The notes under the pieces: generated by a model
What the model was told of the DNA's origin: nothing
Databases searched by the model: none
The model's input: only the letters and a program-made list of their open reading frames with translations
Assembly (NCBI GenBank): GCA_964544765.1
Contig: CAZJDM010000064.1
Span: forward strand, 1 to 22,465
Length of the DNA stretch: 22,465 bases
Direction of reading: 5' to 3'
Origin: CAZJDM01 sp964544765
GTDB taxonomy: Bacteria > Bdellovibrionota_B > Oligoflexia > CAYFLR01
Translations under genes and position numbers: made by a program
Part shown: piece by piece, positions 16,555 to 22,465 of the stretch
Layout of the letters: each line of letters starts with the position of its first letter
Position numbering within the stretch: position 1 is the first letter of the stretch

Positions 16555-16926
16555 TTATTTGAAGGTGTAGCCAACCATTCCCATCAGAAGTAATGGAAAG
16601 TTATTTAGACTAGAGCCACTAACAATTGGAATACGAAAATCAATTCCAAAGATCACTGGATCGGCGCTTCTCGTCCAGGTTAAAGCTGGGCAAATTTCAA
16701 ATTCGAATTCTGAATTACTGGTGGAAGTACCTAAAAAATTTGAAGAGGCTCTTAACATAATAATTCCAACACGACCCCCTAATGCCAAAGATGAAACTCG
16801 TCCAGTAGGTATTTGATGATATACTCCAGCATCGATAAACCATAGTGACATTGATAAAATATTACTACTGATAATACTGGAATATAGTAGTCCCGCTGAC
16901 CCAGTTAATTTATCCATTAATGGCAT
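16555..16926 (-). CDS. Fragment of an outer-membrane beta-barrel protein
   Basis: The 123 residues contain alternating beta-strand patterns (LSMSLWFIDAGVYHQIP, SLALGGRVGIIML, FEFEICPALTWTRS, PVIFGIDFRIPIV) and end in PLLLMGMVGYTFK. This resembles the final strand of outer-membrane barrels, which usually ends in an aromatic residue or one next to it. There is no signal peptide, and the ATG at 16926 lacks a ribosome-binding site. The frame stays open upstream to a TAG at 16954-16956 with strand-like residues (KFFGADFS), so coding resemblance continues before the ATG. The likeliest reading is a 5'-truncated remnant of a larger porin-like or receptor gene. It lies 76 bp before the binding-protein gene. 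Which barrel family it came from cannot be told. Confidence 0.5.
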   Translation of the reverse strand: MPLMDKLTGSAGLLYSSIISSNILSMSLWFIDAGVYHQIPTGRVSSLALGGRVGIIMLRASSNFLGTSTSNSEFEFEICPALTWTRSADPVIFGIDFRIPIVSGSSLNNFPLLLMGMVGYTFK

Positions 16927-17137
16927 GGAAAAATCAGCGCCAAAAAATTTTTGCTAATAATGAACAACAAGATTATATAATTAAAATAGACAGCTTACAA
17001 CTATTGGATAATATCACTTTTTCATATGCCTAAGATTTGTTTCGTGATATACACACTTTAGTTCTTATTTAAGAGGATATGTAATTACCCCAAGTAAAAG
17101 AGAGGTTTTGAGTCTTAGCTGAATAGGAGATATTTAG

Positions 17138-18274
17138 ATGGATTCTAATAACAATTATATATTATGGGGAAATCCCAATCATGATAAAGATATTCTTTAT
17201 ATGACTGGATTTCATGCTCCAGATGCTTATTATTGTTTTTCATATCATGGAAAATCATATTTAATGGTATCAGATTTAGAGTATGAAAGAGCTAAAAAGG
17301 AATCAAAAGTAGATAATGTAGTTTCTTTTAGTAAATTGTATGATGAGCATCAATTAACAGGTAGATTATTTACCCAATTACCTTTTCTTTTAAAAACAAT
17401 ATTAGGAGAGGATCACGATAAAAATTTTGTAGTACCGCAAAATTTTCCGGTCATTACAGCAGATGGATTGCGTGATAATGGATATACGATTACACCTCGG
17501 TTGAAACCCTTTTTCCCGGAGCGGTCATTAAAAAAAGAAGAAGAAATAACAGCTATAAGAGAGGTTGAACAAATAGTAAGTGGCGTTTATGAAACAGTAG
17601 CAGGCATATTTGAGAAATCTAAAATTAAAAAGGATCAAGTCTTTTATAAAGGTAATATTCTAACTTCTGAATACATCAAAGAGGTCATATTTTATGAGCT
17701 GTTTAAAAAGCAATGTATTCCTCTAGACACTATTGTTTCTTCTGGAGAAGATGCCATTTATCCTCATAATCAAGGCTCGGGTCCTATTAAACCTCATTCT
17801 TTCATTATTGTAGATATTTTTCCTCAATCAAGGAAAACTTACTATTTTGGAGATATGACCAGGACCTTTGTTATAGGTGATGTTTCACAAGAGATGGTTA
17901 ATCAATATGATGCTGTATTTACTGCTCAAAATTGGGCACTGTCAGTAATCAAAAATGGAGTGACCGGCAGTGAGATTCACCAAGGAATTCAAAAAATTTT
18001 TAAAGAGAAGGGCTATCAAACAGGTGTTGTGGATGGTATTACTCAAGGTTTTATACATGGTACGGGTCATGGTGTAGGTTTGGATATCCATGAACATCCC
18101 AGGATTGCAGCTAATCAACCGGCTTTAGAGTCGGGACAAGTAGTTACAGTTGAACCCGGTTTATATTATTTAAAAACTGGTGGAGTTAGGATTGAAGATT
18201 TAGGTGTAGTCCTTGATCATGGATTTGAAAATTTCTCAAGTTTTACCAAAGAACTATTGATCATGAAAGGATAG
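17138..18274 (+). CDS. M24-family Xaa-Pro aminopeptidase/dipeptidase-like protein
   Basis: Cytoplasmic dimetal peptidase of the 'pita-bread' fold, cleaving peptides with proline at the second position. The N-terminal creatinase-like domain covers about residues 1-130 and the catalytic domain about 135-378. All five metal ligands are visible: Asp226 (IIVDIFP), Asp239 (FGDMTRT), His311 (GTGHGVGLDIHE), Glu339 (VTVEPGLYY) and Glu353 (GVRIEDLG). The 378-residue length suits the PepQ/YpdF group rather than the longer PepP. GGAG lies eight bases before the ATG, and no signal peptide is present. The neighbouring genes do not suggest a special role. Whether it acts as aminopeptidase or dipeptidase cannot be decided from sequence. 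Confidence 0.9.
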   Translation: MDSNNNYILWGNPNHDKDILYMTGFHAPDAYYCFSYHGKSYLMVSDLEYERAKKESKVDNVVSFSKLYDEHQLTGRLFTQLPFLLKTILGEDHDKNFVVPQNFPVITADGLRDNGYTITPRLKPFFPERSLKKEEEITAIREVEQIVSGVYETVAGIFEKSKIKKDQVFYKGNILTSEYIKEVIFYELFKKQCIPLDTIVSSGEDAIYPHNQGSGPIKPHSFIIVDIFPQSRKTYYFGDMTRTFVIGDVSQEMVNQYDAVFTAQNWALSVIKNGVTGSEIHQGIQKIFKEKGYQTGVVDGITQGFIHGTGHGVGLDIHEHPRIAANQPALESGQVVTVEPGLYYLKTGGVRIEDLGVVLDHGFENFSSFTKELLIMKG

Positions 18275-18324
18275 TATACGACCATCAAGGAATAGCCATA
18301 TTCTTGTGAAAGGTAATTTAACGT

Positions 18325-18900
18325 ATGATTAATACTGGAATTAATATAGGTATAAATAGTATTTTTAAACAAGATATAAGGAATAGTTTGCATTACAAGA
18401 CTGTGTATTTATTGTTTTTTTTCATACTATTATTATTTCTTAACTCATGTTTTGAGAAACAGCCTTGGGAATATGTTGAAACAGGTATTAAAGCTCCTGA
18501 CTTTACTCTTCATAATTTAGAAAGGAAAGATGTTAGTTTGAGTCAGTTTAGGGGACGTATAACCCTTTTACATTTCTTTTCAACGTGGAACAAACCTAGT
18601 CAGAAAGCTTTGGCTTTTTATAAGAAAATTTATTTAAAATACAGCGCTTTGGGTTTAGCGGTATTAGGTGTTGCTGCGCTAGATTCACCCAAGAATGTTT
18701 TAGCTTACAATAAAAAAAATCCCTTTCCATATCAGGTAGTTATGTGTAATGAATTAGTTTTTGATCTTTATAAATCACCAAAGGTTCCTACCGCCTTGAT
18801 ACTTGATAAAGATGGTATTATTTTACGTATTTATAAGGATACCAAAGAAGAGGATTTACCAATAATCGAAGATAAAATTAAGCTTTTTACCTCGATATAA
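18325..18900 (+). CDS. TlpA/AhpC-like lipoprotein lacking the redox cysteines
   Basis: The protein has a thioredoxin fold behind a lipoprotein signal: the hydrophobic stretch VYLLFFFILLLFLNSC ends with the likely lipidated Cys42. The fold is recognisable from GIKAPDFTLHNLERKDVSLSQFRGRITLLHFFSTW (residues 54-88), then VLGVAALDS and the cis-proline loop KVPTALILDKDG. Where TlpA-type proteins have W-C-x-x-C, this one has W-N-K-P-S (88-92), so both catalytic cysteines are missing and thiol chemistry is unlikely. It may instead bind a ligand or partner in the periplasm. The ATG at 18325 has only a distant AAAGG. A TTG at 18388, with AAGGA five bases before it, would give a shorter, more typical signal peptide and may be the true start. 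Confidence 0.82.
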   Translation: MINTGINIGINSIFKQDIRNSLHYKTVYLLFFFILLLFLNSCFEKQPWEYVETGIKAPDFTLHNLERKDVSLSQFRGRITLLHFFSTWNKPSQKALAFYKKIYLKYSALGLAVLGVAALDSPKNVLAYNKKNPFPYQVVMCNELVFDLYKSPKVPTALILDKDGIILRIYKDTKEEDLPIIEDKIKLFTSI

Positions 18901-19118
18901 CTTCATTAACAAAGTTTCTTTTTGTTCTATGGCGTTAGAATAAGACAGGAGTGGTATAAAAATGATACTATTTTTTATCAAAATTTTATATAATAATCAA
19001 ACGATTACGCAAAATGTGGTATTTTTTCAATATTTAAACTTGATTCGGCCCATATGTTATGCTAAAACTGCCTCATAGGGGAGGTGTGATCGAATCCAAG
19101 CCTTTTTGGAGGAAATAA

Positions 19119-20543
19119 ATGTTTAAAGTCTTAGTTGTAGATGATGATGCTTCTTTGAGGTTTTCGGCTCGTAATGCACTTGAGAGTGCGGGATATAAAA
19201 TTGAAGAAGCTCAAAACGGTCAAGAATGTGTTGATTTGGTTAAGGAAAAGCAATTTGATTTGGTTATTTTAGATGTAAATATGCCGGTTATGGATGGACT
19301 GGACGCCCTTAAACAAATAAAAGAACACTCGGCTTCTACAACCGTATTAATGATAACCGCTTTTTCCGACATAAAAGACGCTGTTTTTGCTATGAAAAAT
19401 GGTGCCTATGATTATGTTCAAAAACCAATTAATAGAAACGCATTAATTGAAATGGTAGGTAAAGCTTTAGAAGCTCAGGAGTTAGTTGATAAGGCGGTAT
19501 TTTCAGCTCCCATTCTTAATTATGACACCAATAAAGAGATTATTGGTCAATCCAAAGAAATAAATAAAGTTTTTAATTTGATATACAAACTTACTAAGGT
19601 TGAAACTTCTGTTCTCATTCGTGGAGAAAGTGGAACCGGTAAGGAATTAGTAGCAAGGGCAATCCATTTTAATAGCCACCGAAAAGGAAATAAGTTCGTG
19701 GCAGTTAATTGTGCCGCGATTCCAGAAAATTTAATAGAAAGTGAGCTTTTTGGGCACGAAAAAGGTGCTTTTACTGGAGCTGATAAACGAAAAATAGGTA
19801 TGTTTCAATATGCTGAAGGTGGTACCTTATTTTTAGATGAAATAGGAGATATCAGCCCACATATGCAAGTTAAGCTATTGCGTGTTTTGCAAGAACGTAA
19901 GTTTATTCCAGTTGGTAGTCAAATGGAGATAGGCACAGATGTTAGAATTATTGCCGCGACTAATAAAGATTTAGAAAAGATGGTGTCCAATAATACTTTT
20001 CGTTCTGATTTGTATTATCGATTGAATGTACTGCCTGTTTTTTTACCACCGCTTAGAGATAGGAAAGAAGATATTAACCCTATAATTGAATCGTTGGTGG
20101 CTAAATTTAATAAGTTACATAAACGTCAAATTAAAGGTCTCTCTGATGAGGCTGTTAAATTGCTCCACGGATATACTTGGCCCGGAAATATACGAGAACT
20201 GGAAAATGTTATCGAATACGCTTTTGTTATGGAAAGTGAGGATTATTTAAGCGATTCTTCTTTACCTGAAATGTTTAGAAAGCCCTTTTTACAAATTGAT
20301 GAAGATATGTCTTCTTTGGATAATGTATCCCAAGGAGAAGACAGTCTTGAAGCTCAGTTATTTGACGCACTTGATTATAATAAAGGAAAAGAGCTTTTTG
20401 AAAAAGAGTTCATCTTGCGTGCCTTAAAAACTTATAATGGTGGTATTAATATTACCGCAGAAAAGACCAATATGACCAAAGTTACTTTACTTAGAAAACT
20501 AGCTAAGTACGGTATCGATGCCAAGCAGTTTAAAAACCAGTAG
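19119..20543 (+). CDS. NtrC-type sigma-54-dependent response regulator
   Basis: Cytoplasmic transcription activator with three parts. The receiver domain (1-120) has acidic residues at 8-10, phospho-acceptor Asp52 (ILDVNMPVMDG), Thr80 and Lys102. The AAA+ domain (about 140-375) has Walker A GESGTGKE (169-176), the sigma-54-contacting GAFTGA (216-221) and Walker B TLFLDE (236-241), plus FRSDLYYRLNVLPV. The C-terminal Fis-type helix-turn-helix (about 440-470) reads INITAEKTNMTKVTLLRKLAKYGI. The intact GAFTGA loop predicts activation of sigma-54 RNA polymerase after phosphorylation. GGAGG lies six bases before the ATG. No histidine kinase gene adjoins it, so the partner is elsewhere. I saw no sigma-54 promoter in this window, and the targets are unknown. 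Confidence 0.95.
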   Translation: MFKVLVVDDDASLRFSARNALESAGYKIEEAQNGQECVDLVKEKQFDLVILDVNMPVMDGLDALKQIKEHSASTTVLMITAFSDIKDAVFAMKNGAYDYVQKPINRNALIEMVGKALEAQELVDKAVFSAPILNYDTNKEIIGQSKEINKVFNLIYKLTKVETSVLIRGESGTGKELVARAIHFNSHRKGNKFVAVNCAAIPENLIESELFGHEKGAFTGADKRKIGMFQYAEGGTLFLDEIGDISPHMQVKLLRVLQERKFIPVGSQMEIGTDVRIIAATNKDLEKMVSNNTFRSDLYYRLNVLPVFLPPLRDRKEDINPIIESLVAKFNKLHKRQIKGLSDEAVKLLHGYTWPGNIRELENVIEYAFVMESEDYLSDSSLPEMFRKPFLQIDEDMSSLDNVSQGEDSLEAQLFDALDYNKGKELFEKEFILRALKTYNGGINITAEKTNMTKVTLLRKLAKYGIDAKQFKNQ

Positions 20544-20605
20544 ACTATATAGTCAGAGTGAATAGGGGTCTATTGGATTGGAGTCTGTTAGAGTGAATAG
20601 GAGTC
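20543..20605. repeat. Palindrome and 16-bp direct repeat at a convergent gene junction
   Basis: GACTATATAGTC (20543-20554) is a perfect 12-bp palindrome starting on the last base of the regulator stop codon. Immediately after it, AGAGTGAATAGGGGTC (20555-20570) recurs 35 bp later as AGAGTGAATAGGAGTC (20590-20605), with one mismatch. The second copy encodes the last residues and part of the stop of the converging hydrolase gene. This looks like a local duplication of that gene's 3' end. No U-run follows the palindrome, so a terminator role is unproven. Confidence 0.55.
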
Positions 20606-21427
20606 GTTGTCTTTAGCAATTAAAACCTTAGTGTCCTTTAATTCCTCTCTTTTTGAATTAATTAATGTATCAACATATTGTTTTAATTCTGTGTCAGCAC
20701 GAGATACCCCATGATGGAACAGGTGTATTTGTTTAGCCTTAACGTTTAGACCATTTTGCAAAGCTTTTTCAATTGTAGAATGACCCCACCCAATACAATC
20801 ATTATATTCCTTTTCAAAAAACATAGCATCATGTATAAGGATATCGGCGCCTTTAGCAAAATTCAAAAAAGGTTTGTTTATTTTAGGATCCTTAGCCTCG
20901 TGATCGGTAGCATACACAATTGACAATCCATCTTGTTCAATGCGGTAGGAATATGTTGGAGTAGTGTGATCTACTGGTATATTTCTAATCTCAGTGTTAA
21001 AAAGACGAAGAGGTTTTTTACTAAGCTTTTTGAACTCAATAGTAGAAGGTAAATTATATAATGACTCAAAGGGGCTGTAACCCCTTGCAAAAGAATCTTC
21101 AATAGCTCTTTTTAATTGAGAAACAGGATGGGGACTATACAACTTTAAAGTTGAGGTTTTATAATAAATTGGTTTGAAATACTGTAGCCCTTGAATATGA
21201 TCCCAATGGAAGTGGGTAAAAAAAATGTGAAAGACATTAGGGGTATTGATATTAATTTTTTGTACCAGATCATTGCCGAGTCCAATTATTCCAAATCCGG
21301 CATCCATGATAATAGCATGATTGTCTTTCGTTCTTAGCTCTATACATAAAGTGTTAGCCCCTACTTCAGTTGTTTCTTTGGTAGGTGCGCTTAAGCTGCC
21401 TCTGGTTCCCCAATATCTTATTTTCAT
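20588..21427 (-). CDS. MBL-fold metallo-hydrolase, second of a tandem pair
   Basis: The 279-residue metallo-beta-lactamase-fold protein is of the RNase Z/PhnP-like (COG1234/1235) type, whose members hydrolyse phosphodiesters or cyclic nucleotides. The N-terminus KIRYWGTRGSLSAPTKETTE with GANT is the usual start of this subgroup. Metal-binding HxHxDH is at 72-77 (THFHWDHIQG). The other ligand candidates are His154 (PVDHTT), Asp175 (ATDHEA) and His238 or His239 (LFHHG), so the active site looks complete. Its ATG overlaps the TGA of the upstream paralogue as ATGA, implying coupled translation. It converges on the sigma-54 regulator. No signal peptide is present, so it is cytoplasmic. The substrate is unknown; a cyclic-nucleotide or other phosphodiesterase role is inference from the family. 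Confidence 0.85.
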   Translation of the reverse strand: MKIRYWGTRGSLSAPTKETTEVGANTLCIELRTKDNHAIIMDAGFGIIGLGNDLVQKININTPNVFHIFFTHFHWDHIQGLQYFKPIYYKTSTLKLYSPHPVSQLKRAIEDSFARGYSPFESLYNLPSTIEFKKLSKKPLRLFNTEIRNIPVDHTTPTYSYRIEQDGLSIVYATDHEAKDPKINKPFLNFAKGADILIHDAMFFEKEYNDCIGWGHSTIEKALQNGLNVKAKQIHLFHHGVSRADTELKQYVDTLINSKREELKDTKVLIAKDNDSYSL

Positions 21428-22320
21428 AATTTTATCCTAAGTCCTTCGTAAGCGGTAATTATTTCTAAATTATTAGCTTTCGACTTTTCTAGCGATTCGT
21501 TCTTTAATTTTCCTATTATATTATCATTATATAAAGGATTGTGATGAAAAAGTAACAAGCGTTTAGCCTTGGCCTTAATTGCTCTGTCTACTGCATGCTT
21601 AGATGTAGAGTGTCCCCAGTGTTCTTTGCCTTCTATGTCGACGGGTCTAAAATGAGAGTCATGTAAAAGTAGATCAGCATTGCTGGCTAAGTTTAGTAAT
21701 GACTCATTAAAGGTATCATGTAAATCTGATTGTAAGGTTCCAAATTGAAGTGCCATTCCTACTCCCAGGTGATTATTTTCTATAGATCCGGTATCAGTTA
21801 GAGTAGTCATTACTTTACCATCAGCTTCTATTCGGTATCCAATAGTTTTACCTGGATGATTTAACTGTGCTGTCGAGATCTTAGCACCTTTGATTCTAAA
21901 TGAGTCTCCTGGGTCTATTTGATGAAAGGATATTTTGGCATTCATTTTGTTTGATTTTACGGGAAAGTGCAGTTCGTTTTGTTGACCAGCATAGAGTTTC
22001 TCTAGAGATTCAAAACCATAACAAGGGCCGTGAATTATTACTTCAACGTTATGCATATGGAATGGTCGAAAATGAGGTAAACCCAAGATATGATCCCAAT
22101 GGGTGTGAGATAAAATTAAATCTAGTTTGTATTTTTTATCTGGGGTAAATTGGGAAGTTAGATCTAATCCTAATTGATATAATCCAGATCCACCGTCAAA
22201 AATTATATTTTGTCCATTTTGTAAAGAGATCAATAAACAGGTAGTATTTCCACCATATTTCATAAAGTCTGCACTAGTTGCCGGATAGGAACCTCTTGCT
22301 CCATAAATAACTATTTCCAT
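21424..22320 (-). CDS. MBL-fold metallo-hydrolase, first of a tandem pair
   Basis: The 298-residue paralogue is of the same family as the gene after it. The start EIVIYGARGSYPATSADFM with KYGGNTTC is typical. HxHxDH (SHTHWDHILG) lies at residues 72-77, the same positions as in the partner. His155 (LNHPGKT), Asp176 (TLTDTGS) and His259 or His260 (LFHHNP) complete the predicted dimetal site. Compared with the partner it carries an insertion after the Asp motif (about 180-205). It is followed without a gap by the second gene (ATGA overlap at 21424-21427) and preceded by AAGGAG six bases before its ATG and by a sigma-70-like promoter. Two diverged, coupled copies suggest either a heteromeric enzyme or two related substrates. 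Neither can be shown from sequence. Confidence 0.87.
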   Translation of the reverse strand: MEIVIYGARGSYPATSADFMKYGGNTTCLLISLQNGQNIIFDGGSGLYQLGLDLTSQFTPDKKYKLDLILSHTHWDHILGLPHFRPFHMHNVEVIIHGPCYGFESLEKLYAGQQNELHFPVKSNKMNAKISFHQIDPGDSFRIKGAKISTAQLNHPGKTIGYRIEADGKVMTTLTDTGSIENNHLGVGMALQFGTLQSDLHDTFNESLLNLASNADLLLHDSHFRPVDIEGKEHWGHSTSKHAVDRAIKAKAKRLLLFHHNPLYNDNIIGKLKNESLEKSKANNLEIITAYEGLRIKL

Positions 22321-22362
22321 TTAGGTCTCCTTCTAACCTTGCAAAAATAAGAGTATAGATCT

Positions 22363-22392
22363 ATTATACTTTCCGAGAGCGGATGTGTTCAA
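22363..22392 (-). promoter_or_regulatory. Predicted sigma-70-type promoter of the MBL pair
   Basis: On the minus strand TTGAAC (22387-22392) and a consensus TATAAT (22363-22368) are 18 bases apart. They lie about 43 bases upstream of the ATG at 22320, giving a short leader that contains AAGGAG. The -35 box matches four of six consensus bases. It is the best promoter-like pair seen in the window, but it rests on motif matching alone. Confidence 0.55.
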
Positions 22393-22415
22393 GGATTAAA
22401 TATAAGGGTGGTTTT

Positions 22416-22465
22416 ATGCAAAATTTTAAAGTCTATAAATTTATTGTTAATAAGGACTCTATCTA
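22416..22465 (+). CDS. Start of a + strand gene cut by the window edge
   Basis: An ATG at 22416 follows AAGGGTGG with suitable spacing and opens a frame of 16 codons (MQNFKVYKFIVNKDSI) that is still open at the edge. It would be divergent from the MBL pair. Too little is present to suggest a product, and a chance frame remains possible. Confidence 0.4.
   Translation, partial: MQNFKVYKFIVNKDSI

Noticed and set aside
18286..18306. CAAG(G)AATA...TATTCTTG stem after the M24 peptidase gene as a terminator
   Set aside because: One bulged base, AT-rich pairing and no T-run afterwards; it may be a simple intergenic stem.
18962..19078. 38-codon + strand frame upstream of the sigma-54 regulator
   Set aside because: AT-rich, no recognisable features, poorly spaced GGAG, and it occupies the region where the regulator's promoter should lie.

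Overview
The window comes from a low-GC (roughly one third G+C) diderm bacterium. Evidence for an outer membrane is a BamB-like propeller protein with its YfgM-like partner, several lipoprotein or secreted proteins, and a fragment of an outer-membrane beta-barrel. A folate-dependent TrmFO, a TGS/uridine-kinase fusion, a sigma-54-type activator and frequent TTG starts point away from the well-studied enterobacteria. I cannot name the phylum from sequence alone. Coding is dense and mostly housekeeping.

Left part (1-8730, all + strand). The window opens inside a surface protein built of 52-residue repeats with an Asn/Ala-rich tail. A short decayed stretch follows that resembles the start of an IS5-type transposase. 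Then come trmFO (tRNA m5U54 methylation), a 761-residue TPR protein, a TGS plus uridine-kinase-like protein, a membrane-anchored TPR protein (YfgM-like) and a BamB-like beta-propeller. The last two form a likely outer-membrane-protein assembly pair.

Middle part (8727-16953, - strand). An orphan MT-A70 adenine methyltransferase converges on bamB with overlapping stop codons. Next is a large surface lipoprotein (carboxypeptidase-regulatory-like domains, Ig-like modules, C-terminal beta-helix) split by a +1 frameshift. A compact cluster follows in transcription order: a BtuF-like binding protein, a FecCD-type permease, its ATPase, plsY and mrp/apbC. It probably imports a corrinoid or iron chelate and is co-transcribed with a phospholipid gene and an iron-sulfur carrier gene. 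A remnant of an outer-membrane barrel lies directly upstream.

Right part (17138-22465). On the + strand are an M24 Xaa-Pro-type peptidase, a TlpA-like lipoprotein that has lost both active-site cysteines, and an NtrC-type sigma-54 activator without a kinase beside it. Converging on it is a translationally coupled pair of paralogous metallo-beta-lactamase-fold hydrolases, with a recognisable promoter upstream. A new + strand gene begins at the right edge.

I found no CRISPR array, rRNA, tRNA or complete mobile element, and nothing I would call a new defence system with confidence. The most unusual items are the cysteine-less thioredoxin-fold lipoprotein, the frameshifted surface lipoprotein, the paralogous hydrolase pair, and two altered motifs (the ABC Q-loop and the Mrp cysteine motif).
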